Shown one piece after another: positions 39,945 to 48,884 of a DNA stretch of 64,000 nucleotides (its first letter is position 1; every line of letters starts with the position of its first letter). The notes beneath the pieces were generated by a model. The model ran no database searches, was not told the DNA's origin, and saw only the letters and a list, made by a program, of their open reading frames with translations. A program made the position numbers and the translations under genes. This DNA comes from Rhodopseudomonas_A palustris_F (GTDB taxonomy: Bacteria > Pseudomonadota > Alphaproteobacteria > Rhizobiales > Xanthobacteraceae), in contig NC_007925.1 of assembly GCF_000013745.1 (NCBI RefSeq), positions 620,001-684,000 of the forward strand. The letters run 5' to 3'.

Positions 39945-40505
39945 TCAGCGCTTCGGCGCCGCGTACAGCCGCGAAAACACGATGCCGAGGAAGATCGAGA
40001 TCATCCCGGCGCTCACCGCGTTCATCGTCAACAGCGCGCCATAGCCCTCCGGCGTGTAGAGATGCGGCGGCGGGCTGTAATGGCCGTGCAGCAGCCAGAA
40101 CGACAGCACCGGCAACGCTGCCAGAGGCAGCATGATCAGCCGCTCGCTGGGCCAAAACAGCAGGCCGGCCAGCGCGGCGCAGGGCAGCAGGAACAGTTCG
40201 GTGCCCGACGGTTCGCCGAGCATCCAGCTGCAAAACACCGTGTTGGTCGTCGTGATCAACGCCAACGCCACCCGGCCGAGCCGGGGATGGCGCCGCGCGA
40301 TCGCCGGCACGCTGAAGAAGAACGGCAGCGACACCATGGTCAGCAGCACCCAGGGCAGGCCCTCGGTGCCGGCCAGCAACACCACATAGAGCGGATAGAA
40401 CGGCTGGTTGCCGGCGAGCACCAGCGCCACGACATTGCCGGCCGCGGCGAGCGGGTCCTCATTGGCGGCGTAGTCGGCAAGCCAGGTGGTTACGCGCTTC
40501 AGCAT
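39945..40505 (-). CDS. hypothetical integral membrane protein
   Basis: A 186-residue protein with about six hydrophobic helices, among them VVALVLAGNQPFYPLYVVLL, WVLLTMVSLPFFFSVPAIA and MISIFLGIVFSRLYAAP. The start is MLKRVTTWLADYAANEDPLA. It lacks recognisable catalytic or transport motifs. Similar proteins are frequent in Bradyrhizobium relatives with unknown role. No operon partner is close on this strand. Confidence 0.7.
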   Translation of the reverse strand: MLKRVTTWLADYAANEDPLAAAGNVVALVLAGNQPFYPLYVVLLAGTEGLPWVLLTMVSLPFFFSVPAIARRHPRLGRVALALITTTNTVFCSWMLGEPSGTELFLLPCAALAGLLFWPSERLIMLPLAALPVLSFWLLHGHYSPPPHLYTPEGYGALLTMNAVSAGMISIFLGIVFSRLYAAPKR

Positions 40506-40602
40506 GGCGGGCTCATCGGAGATTCGAGGATGATCGTCGCGAGGTCGCGCGACTGTGTCATCGATCGCGACGGCCGAGCAAGCGGGACGGTTTAGTCAAA
40601 AC

Positions 40603-40830
40603 CGGCCAACGGGCGTGCCCCGGACGCAGCGCAATGCGCCGCGCCAGCGGCGTGGTGCGCTGCAGAGCCGGGGCCGTTACAGAGCGCGGAGTCTGCAACG
40701 GTCCCGGCTCGCGGCGCCGCGTGAAGCACGCGGCACCGCGTTCGGGACACGATGCCGGCGAGGCTCGACCAATGCTTCATAGGAATAGTTTGTGACGGTC
40801 CCGGTTCTGCGGATCAGCGCCAAACGGCGC
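40603..40830. repeat. degenerate palindromic repeat region
   Basis: The 400-base gap between two minus-strand genes contains GTGCCCCGGACGCAGCGCAA with CTGCAGAGCCGGGGCC, then GGTCCCGGCTCGCGG and a third partial GGTCCCGGTTCTGCGG. These are related inverted copies of one repeat. No gene is convincing here. Confidence 0.6.
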
Positions 40831-40912
40831 TGCTGCTTGCCCGGGACACTATGCCTCATGCGCTAGACGGAGATCTCTTCCGAAAAGCAGAACTGCTTGT
40901 CGGCGCCTCGCT

Positions 40913-42127
40913 CTACTGGAACTGCCACTTCGCGGTCATGAACGGGCCGTGGGTGGTGAAGTTGCTGGTCAGATGCTGCGCGGTGGCCAGATAGACGCCG
41001 TTCGGCGGCAGCACCAGCGAGGTCGGTACCTGTGTCACGGCATATTCGCCGACCGCGTCGAAATACACCGCCGCCTGATAACCGACCTCGACCTTGAACA
41101 GCCCGTAAGCGGTCGGCGCAAAATTATACGCGGTGGCGAGCCTTGCGTTGACGCTGGGGATCACCCGGGTCGCGTTGGGCGAGGCCAGATATTGCACGGT
41201 CGGCTGCGCCAGCGCCGGCTTGACGGTCAGGTAGTCGACCCGGCTCTGCATGGTGCCGATCAGCGCCGCGCCGCCGATTTCACCCGAGAAATCGAAGCTG
41301 CCGAGCGAATACTGGCTCTTCACGCCGATCCGGGGGCCGGCGCCGGTGAATTTCGAATGGTTGGTGTAGGAACTCGACGCCGAGGCGTCGCGGCTCTCCG
41401 CCGTGCCGGTCAAATCCTGGCCGATCCGGGCGAACTCCACGCCGCCGAAGGCGCGCATCTGGAAATCGCAATCGACACAGAACGTATGTCCGACGTCCAT
41501 TTTGACCGAGTCGAATTCGGCCTGCAGCGAGCCGCGGCCGACCTTGTACAACGCCGATTCCGGGCCGATCAGGTAGGGCGGACCGACCATCTGGTCAGGC
41601 GTGCCTTCAAACGAGGCGTTGGTGGTGGCTTTCAGATGCGTCCATTGCACGGCGATGTCGTTGGCGCCGTTCATGTAGCGCGCGCCGAGGTCGAAGGCGG
41701 CGGCGAAGTCGGGCTCCAGCGCCTGATTGTTCCAGTGCGGCGACACCAGCGGCAACGGGTTGATCAGCGTGGCATATTCCATGTTGCCGGACGCCGACTG
41801 CAAGAGCAGCAGCGAGCCGCTGACTTCGAAAGCCTGCCGCGGCGCCGGGTGGATGATCGCGACCGGGGCCTTGCCGTAGATCTCGCCAACAGGCCGCTGC
41901 GGCATCGCAGCCAAGTTTGTATTCTGCGGAGCGGGCGGCATCGGCTTCGCCGCTTTGGCGGTTTCCAGCCGGTTGAGGCGGGCACGCAGCCCGGCATTTT
42001 CCTTCTCCAGGGCATTCAGCCTTGCGGTGATCTGCTCCTCTGCGCTGGCCGCATGTCCGATCTGCGGAAGGGTCGAAGCGGTCAGCGCCAAGCCTATCAG
42101 CAGCGCAGGCTTTGTGAATGGCGTCAT
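40913..42127 (-). CDS. outer-membrane protein, Lpg1974/MOMP-like pore family
   Basis: A 404-residue secreted beta-barrel. The signal peptide (MTPFTKPALLIGLALTAST) is cut near GHAAS. A short coiled coil follows (EEQITARLNALEKENAGLRA), then a beta-rich barrel with alternating aromatic strands ending FMTAKWQFQ, with terminal Phe-x-Gln typical of outer-membrane insertion signals. Two close cysteines (FCVDCDF) match the Lpg1974-type pore family. The ATG at 42125-42127 is preceded by GGGGGAG. A pore or envelope-structure role is inferred. Confidence 0.85.
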   Translation of the reverse strand: MTPFTKPALLIGLALTASTLPQIGHAASAEEQITARLNALEKENAGLRARLNRLETAKAAKPMPPAPQNTNLAAMPQRPVGEIYGKAPVAIIHPAPRQAFEVSGSLLLLQSASGNMEYATLINPLPLVSPHWNNQALEPDFAAAFDLGARYMNGANDIAVQWTHLKATTNASFEGTPDQMVGPPYLIGPESALYKVGRGSLQAEFDSVKMDVGHTFCVDCDFQMRAFGGVEFARIGQDLTGTAESRDASASSSYTNHSKFTGAGPRIGVKSQYSLGSFDFSGEIGGAALIGTMQSRVDYLTVKPALAQPTVQYLASPNATRVIPSVNARLATAYNFAPTAYGLFKVEVGYQAAVYFDAVGEYAVTQVPTSLVLPPNGVYLATAQHLTSNFTTHGPFMTAKWQFQ

Positions 42128-42478
42128 GGTTCGGACTCCCCCTTGCAATCCTGGCGGCCCGAATCACCGGGGAACGCATTGCTCGAACCAAAGCACACCG
42201 CCGTCGGGGGACTGTGCAAAATCGCTCATGGATTGTATTTGCATTCCGATGGCGACATCGTTGCATCACTCGGGGATCTACCGGGCTTGCGGTCGGTCGG
42301 CCGCGGCGCGACCTTTTCGCCACCCGCTTGTGGCAGTTTGGTATTCATCCAGTCGTCATCGCAACGAGGGAGGAATCTTTACAACCACCGATCATTTTGC
42401 CGCGGGCCCTCCATGCGCCGCGCTGGCGTCGTTGATGCGCAGCGTAGATTTGACCGATTGTAGAACGGGATTGAGCGG
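42128..42478. other. intergenic region between divergent outer-membrane protein and CBS genes
   Basis: A 351-base gap with both promoters. I see no gene with a ribosome site, no clear repeat and no strong operator. Confidence 0.5.
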
Positions 42479-43525
42479 ATGACGTCAGGACTTGGAAACC
42501 GCGCGGCCGTCGTGCCGACGATCGAGCGATTGGCCGTGAAAGTGCGCGAGGTCATGTCGACCAAGGTGGTGACGGTCGGGCCGGAGGACACCGCGCGCTC
42601 GGTGGCGCAGACCCTGCTGCACCATGGCATCAGCGCGGTGCCGGTGGTCGACGATGGCCGTCCGATCGGTATCGTCAGCGAAGGCGATCTGATGCCGCGC
42701 AACGACGCCGACCGCCAGGCCGGACGGGACTGGTGGCTGCGGATGCTGTCGCAAGGCCAGGAGCAGAGCTCCGACTATCTGGAATTCCTCAACGCGACGG
42801 ACCGCACCGCGCGCGAGGTGATGACCTCGCCGGTGGTCTCAGTCGACGAGGACGCCGATCTGGTCGAGGTCGCCGAATTGCTGTCCTCGAAACGCATCAA
42901 GCGGGTCCCGGTGCTGCGCGACGGCAAGCTGGTCGGCATCGTCAGCCGTGCCGATCTGGTGCGGGCGTTCGCCCACCCGGTACCAGCGCACCAGGCCGAG
43001 CCGGTGTTCGACGATGGCTCGCGCTGGCCGGTCGCCTCGGAACGGCTGCAGCAGATTTCCCAGCACGCCGCCCCGCCGCCGCCGCCGCCGCCGCAGCTCG
43101 ACATCGCATTTTCGGCCAAGGCGTTTCATGATCTGACGCTGCATTTCGAAGAAGAGGAAGACCGCCGTCGCCACGAGGAGAAGCACCGCGCCGAGGAAAA
43201 GCACCACCAGCAGGCCGATAAGTTTCTGGCACAGCACCTCACCGAGGAGGCATGGAAGCGGATGCTGAGCGGCGCCCGCGCCACTGCGATGAAGGGCGAG
43301 CAGGAGCACCTGCTGCTGCGCTTTCCCTGCGAAGTGTGCAGCGACCACGGCCGCGCGGTGAACGCGCCGGACCCGAGCTGGCCGGAAACCCTGCGCGGCA
43401 TGGCCGCGGAGGTCTTCATGCGCTGGAAAACCGAGCTACGCGACCACGGCTTTGCGCTGCATGCCCGTGTGGTGGAATTCCCCGACGGCGTGCCCGGCGA
43501 TATCGGGCTGTTCCTCGCCTGGTAG
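42479..43525 (+). CDS. CBS-domain protein with charged linker and C-terminal domain
   Basis: A 348-residue cytosolic protein. A CBS pair occupies about 22-165 (VREVMSTKVVTVGPEDTARS, GISAVPVVDDGRPIGIVSEG; AREVMTSPVVSVDEDADLVE, IKRVPVLRDGKLVGIVSRAD). After a Pro run comes a very charged His/Glu-rich stretch (FEEEEDRRRHEEKHRAEEKH) at about 221-245, then a C-terminal domain with FPCEVCSDHGRAVNAP. CBS pairs sense adenine nucleotides; the C-terminus may bind a metal through Cys/His. Partner and output are unknown. It precedes glgCA by about 200 bases on the same strand. Confidence 0.85.
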   Translation: MTSGLGNRAAVVPTIERLAVKVREVMSTKVVTVGPEDTARSVAQTLLHHGISAVPVVDDGRPIGIVSEGDLMPRNDADRQAGRDWWLRMLSQGQEQSSDYLEFLNATDRTAREVMTSPVVSVDEDADLVEVAELLSSKRIKRVPVLRDGKLVGIVSRADLVRAFAHPVPAHQAEPVFDDGSRWPVASERLQQISQHAAPPPPPPPQLDIAFSAKAFHDLTLHFEEEEDRRRHEEKHRAEEKHHQQADKFLAQHLTEEAWKRMLSGARATAMKGEQEHLLLRFPCEVCSDHGRAVNAPDPSWPETLRGMAAEVFMRWKTELRDHGFALHARVVEFPDGVPGDIGLFLAW

Positions 43526-43719
43526 CGCCGCGGCGCGCCTGGCGAGCCGCGCCGTCTGCGACCAATGCCTCGACCAAATCCAAAAAATAATCGATTTGCG
43601 CTGTCCTTTTGAATTCGAATTTCGCTAGAGATATGCGGTGCAAGCGGGGCTCGGATTCGACTATCCGGCTACCGCGCGGGGCCACCCCAGTGCTCTGCCA
43701 ACGCACGATGAGAGGCTTC

Positions 43720-44982
43720 ATGAGTAACGGTGTAAATGCTCCGCTCGCCCGTCATGCGATGGCCTATGTGCTGGCTGGAGGTCGCGGCAGCCGGCTGATG
43801 GAGCTGACCGATCGCCGCGCCAAGCCGGCGGTGTATTTCGGCGGCAAGTCGCGGATCATCGATTTCGCGCTGTCGAACGCGCTGAATTCCGGCATCCGGC
43901 GCATCGCGGTGGCGACGCAATACAAGGCCCACAGCCTGATCCGGCATCTGCAGCACGGCTGGAACTTCTTCCGCCCGGAACGTAACGAAAGCTTCGATAT
44001 TCTGCCGGCGAGTCAGCGCGTCTCCGAAGAGCTGTGGTATTTAGGCACAGCCGATGCCGTGTACCAGAACATCGACATCATCGAGAGCTACGACCCGCAA
44101 TTCATCGTGCTGCTGGCCGGCGATCACATCTACAAGATGGATTACGAGCAGATGCTGCAGCAGCACGTCGAGCAGGGCGCCGACGTCACCGTCGGCTGCC
44201 TCGAAGTGCCGCGTAGGGAGGCCTCCGGCTTCGGCGTGATGGCGGTCGACGCCGACGACGTGATCCATTCCTTCGTGGAAAAGCCGGCCAATCCGCCGCC
44301 GATGCCCGGCAAGCCGACGATGTCGCTCGCCAGCATGGGGATCTATGTGTTCGACACCAAATTCCTGTTCGAGGAATTGCGCCGCGACGCCGCCGATCCG
44401 AACTCGTCGCACGATTTCGGCAAGGACATCATCCCCTACATCGTCAAGCACGGCAAAGCGGTGGCGCATAGTTTCGACCGCTCCTGCATTCGCTCCCACG
44501 CCGAGGCCGCCAGCTACTGGCGGGACGTCGGTACCGTCGACGCCTATTGGGCGGCCAATATCGATCTGTGCGACATCGTCCCCGAACTCGATCTGTACGA
44601 CCATAACTGGCCGATCTGGACCTATGGCGAGATCGTGCCGCCGGCGAAATTCGTCCATGACAAGATCGGCCGGCGCGGCGAGGCGATCTCCTCGCTGGTC
44701 TCTGGCGGTTGCATCATCTCCGGCTCGACCTTGCGGCAGACGTTGCTGTTCACCGGGGTGAGGGTGCATTCGTACTCCACCATCGAGCAGGCGGTGATCC
44801 TGCCCTATGTCGACGTCGCCCGTTCCTGCCAGTTGACCAATGTGGTGATCGATCGCGGCGTGCGGATTCCGGAAGGCCTGGTGGTCGGCGAGGATCCCGA
44901 ACTCGACGCCGCGCGGTTCCACCGCACCGACGCCGGCATCTGCCTGATCACCCAGCCGATGATCGACAGGCTCGAAGCATGA
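43720..44982 (+). CDS. glgC: glucose-1-phosphate adenylyltransferase
   Basis: A 420-residue ADP-glucose pyrophosphorylase, the first committed step of glycogen synthesis. The nucleotide-binding motif is VLAGGRGSRLMELTDRRAKP, followed by FGGKSRIIDFALSNALNSG and FGVMAVD. The C-terminal left-handed beta-helix starts near VSGGCIISGS. The start MSNGVNAPLA (43720) fits family length; an in-frame extension upstream does not. Its stop overlaps glgA by four bases (44979-44982), so synthase and supplier are made together. Allosteric control by fructose-6-P/pyruvate is known for this family. Confidence 0.97.
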   Translation: MSNGVNAPLARHAMAYVLAGGRGSRLMELTDRRAKPAVYFGGKSRIIDFALSNALNSGIRRIAVATQYKAHSLIRHLQHGWNFFRPERNESFDILPASQRVSEELWYLGTADAVYQNIDIIESYDPQFIVLLAGDHIYKMDYEQMLQQHVEQGADVTVGCLEVPRREASGFGVMAVDADDVIHSFVEKPANPPPMPGKPTMSLASMGIYVFDTKFLFEELRRDAADPNSSHDFGKDIIPYIVKHGKAVAHSFDRSCIRSHAEAASYWRDVGTVDAYWAANIDLCDIVPELDLYDHNWPIWTYGEIVPPAKFVHDKIGRRGEAISSLVSGGCIISGSTLRQTLLFTGVRVHSYSTIEQAVILPYVDVARSCQLTNVVIDRGVRIPEGLVVGEDPELDAARFHRTDAGICLITQPMIDRLEA

Positions 44983-46448
44983 CAGCGGTGACGGCGCTTT
45001 CGGTCGCGTCCGAGATCTATCCGCTGATCAAGACCGGCGGCCTGGCCGATGTCGCCGGCGCGCTGCCGGCGGCGTTGCTGCCGCATGGCGTTACCATGCG
45101 GACGCTGGTGCCGGGCTATCCGGCGGTGCTGGCGGGCATCGAATCGGCGGCGCCGGTGCATTCGTTTGCGATGCTGTTCGGCGGCCCGGCGCGGCTGTTG
45201 GCGGCGCGCAAGGGCGGCCTCGACCTGTTCGTGCTCGAGGCCCCGCATCTCTACGACCGCCCCGGCAGCCCCTATAGCGGGCCGGACGGCAAGGATTGGC
45301 CGGACAACGCCTATCGTTTCGCGGCGTTGGCGCGCACCGCCGCCGAGATCGGCCAGGGCCTGGTGCCGTCCTTCGTGCCGGACATCATCCACGCCCATGA
45401 CTGGCAGGCGGGGCTCACCCCGGCCTATCTGCGCTACAGCGGCAAGCCACAGCCGGCGACCGTGTTCACGGTGCACAATCTCGCGTTCCAGGGCCAGTTT
45501 CCGCGCGAGCTGCTGGCGACGCTGGGGCTGCCGCCGGGCGCGTTCAGCGTCGACGGCGTCGAGTATTACGGCAGCATCGGCTACATGAAGTCCGGGCTGC
45601 AATTGTCCGACCGCATCACCACGGTGTCGCCGGCCTATGCGCTGGAAATCCAAGGGCCGCAGGCCGGCATGGGGCTCGACGGGCTGTTGCGGCAACGCGC
45701 GGCGCAGTTGACCGGCATCCTCAACGGCATCGACGACAAGGTGTGGAATCCGGCCACCGACAAGCGGATCACCGCGACCTACGACCTCGACCATCTGGCC
45801 GCGCGCCGCGCCAATACCCAGTCGGTGCGCGAATTGTTCGACCTCAGCCTCGATCCCGACCGGCTGCTGCTCGGCGTGATCAGCCGGCTGTCCTGGCAAA
45901 AGGGTCTCGACCTGTTGCTCGAGGCGCTGCCGGTGCTGCTCGCCGAGGGTATCCAGCTGGCGCTGCTCGGCGCCGGCGATCCCGAACTCGAAGAGCGCTT
46001 CAAGTCGGCGGCGCAGGCATATCCCGGCCAGATCGGGGTGATGATCGGTTATGACGAGGATCTGGCGCATCTGATCCAGGCCGGCGCCGACGCGCTGCTG
46101 GTGCCGTCGCGATTCGAGCCGTGCGGGCTCACGCAATTGTGCGCGCTGCGCTACGGCGCGGTGCCGGTGGTGGCGCGGGTCGGCGGGCTGTCCGATACCG
46201 TGGTCGACGCCAACGAGATGGCGATCGCCGCCGGCGTTGCCACCGGGGTGCAGTTTTCGCCGGTGACCGGCGACATGCTGGCGGCGGCGTTGAGCAAGAC
46301 CCGCGCGTTGTATGCGGATCGCGCCGCCTGGCAGGCGCTGCAGCACAACGGCATGACCGCCGACGTCTCCTGGCGCAACCCGGCGCAGCATTACGCGCAG
46401 CTGTACCGCAGCCTGCTGGCCGCCCGGCAGAGCCGCGCCACGGCCTAA
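44979..46448 (+). CDS. glgA: glycogen synthase (ADP-glucose)
   Basis: A 489-residue GT5 glycogen synthase. The N-terminal ADP-glucose site KTGGLADVAGALPAALL is intact. The rest of the two-domain GT-B fold shows FVPDIIHAHDWQAGLTPAYL, the linker FTVHNLAFQG, ISRLSWQKGLDLL and the late acidic pair with FEPCGLTQLCALRYG. It extends alpha-1,4-glucan chains. It is coupled to glgC. Branching and debranching genes are not in the window. Confidence 0.97.
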   Translation: MTAVTALSVASEIYPLIKTGGLADVAGALPAALLPHGVTMRTLVPGYPAVLAGIESAAPVHSFAMLFGGPARLLAARKGGLDLFVLEAPHLYDRPGSPYSGPDGKDWPDNAYRFAALARTAAEIGQGLVPSFVPDIIHAHDWQAGLTPAYLRYSGKPQPATVFTVHNLAFQGQFPRELLATLGLPPGAFSVDGVEYYGSIGYMKSGLQLSDRITTVSPAYALEIQGPQAGMGLDGLLRQRAAQLTGILNGIDDKVWNPATDKRITATYDLDHLAARRANTQSVRELFDLSLDPDRLLLGVISRLSWQKGLDLLLEALPVLLAEGIQLALLGAGDPELEERFKSAAQAYPGQIGVMIGYDEDLAHLIQAGADALLVPSRFEPCGLTQLCALRYGAVPVVARVGGLSDTVVDANEMAIAAGVATGVQFSPVTGDMLAAALSKTRALYADRAAWQALQHNGMTADVSWRNPAQHYAQLYRSLLAARQSRATA

Positions 46449-46471
46449 CTCGCCCGCGCCTCGCGGGCGAG
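46449..46471 (+). terminator. hairpin after glgA, possible terminator
   Basis: CTCGCCCGC-GCCTC-GCGGGCGAG, a perfect nine-base-pair stem beginning at the glgA stop. It has no T run, so it may be only a 3'-end stabiliser. Confidence 0.4.
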
Positions 46472-46615
46472 ACCGGTCACGCCGCCCGCGCCGCCGTGAT
46501 TGCGCCCCGGTTCCGCAACCCGGATGCCGTGCGATTGCCCTTCACAATGCCGTCACGCTGCCTGTAGTATGTGAACTCAAGCTGCTTCGCAGCAATTGGG
46601 GGCCAGGAGCGTTTC

Positions 46616-47173
46616 TTGAACGCACATGTCTCGCACGGCGGTTGGCCGGTCTTGGTGTTGAACGCCGACTTCCGGCCGCTCAGTTACTATCCGCTGTCTC
46701 TTTGGTCGTGGCAGGACGCGATCAAGGCGGTGTTCCTCGACCGCGTCAATATCGTCGAGCACTACGATCAAGCGGTGCACAGCCCATCGTTCGAAATTCA
46801 GCTGCCCAGCGTGGTATCGCTGAAATCCTTCGTCAAGCCGAGTACCCACCCGGCCTTCACGCGGTTCAACGTGTTCCTGCGTGATCGCTTCAGCTGTCAG
46901 TATTGCGGCGCGCCGGAGGACCTGACCTTCGACCACATCATGCCGCGCTCCAAGGGTGGCCAGACCACCTGGGAAAACGTCGTCGCGGCGTGCTCGCCGT
47001 GCAATTTGCGCAAGGGCAACATGACGCCGCAGCAGGCGCGCATGTTCCCCAGGCAGGCGCCGTTCGCCCCCACGGTGCATCAGCTGCACCGCAACGGCCG
47101 GCTGTTTCCGCCGAACTACCTGCACGACAGCTGGCTCGACTATTTGTATTGGGACACCGAGCTCGATCCGTAG
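46616..47173 (+). CDS. HNH endonuclease family protein
   Basis: A 185-residue HNH-domain protein. The TTG at 46616 is preferred over the GTG at 46571 because CAGGAG lies just before it and the frame begins with the conserved (M/L)NAHVSHGGWPVL. The core has two Cys pairs (SCQYCG; ACSPCN) and HNH residues in FDHIMPRSKGGQTTWENVVA. It has the DUF/RPE layout common across Rhizobiales core genomes. A role in DNA repair or nicking is plausible but not shown. No restriction-modification partner is adjacent. Confidence 0.88.
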   Translation: MNAHVSHGGWPVLVLNADFRPLSYYPLSLWSWQDAIKAVFLDRVNIVEHYDQAVHSPSFEIQLPSVVSLKSFVKPSTHPAFTRFNVFLRDRFSCQYCGAPEDLTFDHIMPRSKGGQTTWENVVAACSPCNLRKGNMTPQQARMFPRQAPFAPTVHQLHRNGRLFPPNYLHDSWLDYLYWDTELDP

Positions 47174-47232
47174 CGGCGGGGGAGGGCGGGCGATCGATCT
47201 TTTGCCATGCGACCGATTTGCGGAGCAGCGGG

Positions 47233-47856
47233 ATGGCGCCCATCGACGTTGCGGTTATTGACCAGCACACAAGCCGGATGTCGGGCGCGGAATTCCGCGC
47301 CTTCCAGGACAACCGGCCGGATCATGAGCGGTGGGAATTGCTCGGCGGTGTCGCCATGATGATGACGCCGCCAACGCTGGTGCACAATCAGATCGCCAGC
47401 AATCTGCAGCAGCTGCTCAACGATGCCTTGGAGCGCCATGATTCGTCACGGCTTGCGGCGCAGCGCCCCGGCCTGGAGCTCGCCAGCGGCGACTACAAGC
47501 CGGAGCCGGACATCGCGGTGATCGACGCGGACTTCAAGGCCGGGCAGCGATTCGTCGAGAAGGCGTATCTGCTGGCGGAGATCGTCTCCGCGACCGACGA
47601 CGTCGCGGTGCCCGGCACGGTTCGCAGCTGGATCGACGTGAAGCGCGAGCTCTACCGCTCTCATGTCCATTGCCTGGCTGTGCTGATCGTTTCGCAGGAC
47701 CGCATGAAGGTGGAGCTGGATCTCAAAACGGAGAGCGGCTGGGTTTCGTCGGTGCTGGAAGGTCCGACCGCCGAATTGTCGATTGCGGCGTTCAGTTTGC
47801 GCGGCCCTGTCGGGGCGCTCTATGTCCGGACGCCGCTTGCGCCGCGTCGGAGCTGA
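47233..47856 (+). CDS. Uma2-family (DUF820) PD-(D/E)xK nuclease-like protein
   Basis: A 207-residue Uma2-family protein. The restriction-endonuclease-like pattern includes HERWELLGGVAMMM (early Glu), YKPEPDIAVID (the D of PD) and AYLLAEIVSATDD (D/ExK-like strand), then ELYRSHVHCLAVLIV. The start MAPIDVAVID is 60 bases after the HNH gene and may be co-transcribed. Uma2 proteins are numerous in some bacteria with no firm role; nuclease activity is inferred from fold. Confidence 0.8.
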   Translation: MAPIDVAVIDQHTSRMSGAEFRAFQDNRPDHERWELLGGVAMMMTPPTLVHNQIASNLQQLLNDALERHDSSRLAAQRPGLELASGDYKPEPDIAVIDADFKAGQRFVEKAYLLAEIVSATDDVAVPGTVRSWIDVKRELYRSHVHCLAVLIVSQDRMKVELDLKTESGWVSSVLEGPTAELSIAAFSLRGPVGALYVRTPLAPRRS

Positions 47857-48017
47857 TCGGCGCGAACGCCCGCGACGATTGCTCCAAGCTTAGCGATTTC
47901 TTCATCGTTGCCCGGCGCCGAAATGCTGTCCCCTGTTCGTTCCAAAAGAACAAACCGGCATCGCCAAGCCCGGGGCGCGCCATCACGCGCCGCGCGGGCC
48001 GCCCAGCGGCGATGCCG

Positions 48018-48794
48018 CTATGGCTGCGAGGTCAGCGACTCCAGCGGCACGTCGATGACGTAGATGAAGCCCTCGGGCGGATAGCTCAGCGTGACCTCGC
48101 CCTTGAGCTGGCGGCCCAGCGTTTCGATCAGCCGTTTGCCGAAGCTGCGCCGGGTGGGCGCCTGCACCGGCGGGCCGCCGCGTTCCGACCAGGTCAGATG
48201 CAGGCGGTGCCCGGCATCATCCAGCGCCCAGGCGATGTCGACATGGCCGGCGGGCGCCGACAGCGCGCCGAACTTGGTGGTGTTGGTGCACAATTCGTTG
48301 AGCGTCATGGCGATGGCGATCACCGCGCCCGAATTCATCCGGATGTCCGGTCCCGCGATAGAGAACTTCGCGGCATCGCGATTGTCGAACGCTTCGGTGG
48401 CGCCGCGGATCACCTTGCCGAGGTCGGCGCTGGTCCATTGCGCCTGCAGCAACAGATCGTGCGCGCGGCCGAGCGCCAATAGCCGGCCCTCGATCGCCTG
48501 CTGCGCGTGTTCGGTGCTGGTGGCGTTGCGCAGGCTCTGCGAGGCGATCGCGCTCACGGTGGCCAGGGTGTTCTTGATGCGGTGGTGCAGCTCTTCGAGA
48601 ATCAGCTTCTGCAGCTTCGCGGCGGCTTCGCGCTGCTTGGCGTCGATGCCGGCCTGCTCGAGCAATTCCTGGGCATTGATTTCCGCCTGCGCCAGCAATA
48701 GCCGCAGGCTGACATTCTCGGCTTCGAGAATGTCCTGCGGCGGTGTCTGAGTGGCCTGATCGAGCGCGTCCGGACGAAGATCGATTTCAAACAT
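48018..48794 (-). CDS. cytosolic HWE/HisKA_2-type sensor histidine kinase
   Basis: A 258-residue kinase lacking membrane segments. An N-terminal coiled coil (LRLLLAQAEINAQELLEQAG) leads to the H-box EELHHRIKNTLATVSAIASQ (His in HHRIKN), then an N-box LNELCTNTTKF and a short ATP-binding core. The HWE-type family is common in alphaproteobacteria and often works with LovR/PhyR general-stress signalling. No receiver or anti-sigma gene is near, so the partner is unknown. It lies downstream of the ACR3 gene on the same strand by 90 bases; a functional tie to arsenic is doubtful. Confidence 0.88.
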   Translation of the reverse strand: MFEIDLRPDALDQATQTPPQDILEAENVSLRLLLAQAEINAQELLEQAGIDAKQREAAAKLQKLILEELHHRIKNTLATVSAIASQSLRNATSTEHAQQAIEGRLLALGRAHDLLLQAQWTSADLGKVIRGATEAFDNRDAAKFSIAGPDIRMNSGAVIAIAMTLNELCTNTTKFGALSAPAGHVDIAWALDDAGHRLHLTWSERGGPPVQAPTRRSFGKRLIETLGRQLKGEVTLSYPPEGFIYVIDVPLESLTSQP

Positions 48795-48884
48795 CGGGTG
48801 ACGCTACCACCCTTTGTCCGGTTCCGCTCGTATCTTTCGCGTGCCGCGGTGCTGCGGAACCCGCGGCTTTGGCCGAACGCGCGG

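Noticed and set aside
40592..40859. Two short minus-strand frames in the gap before the outer-membrane protein gene
   Set aside because: They lie in inverted-repeat DNA, lack ribosome sites and have repeat-derived composition.
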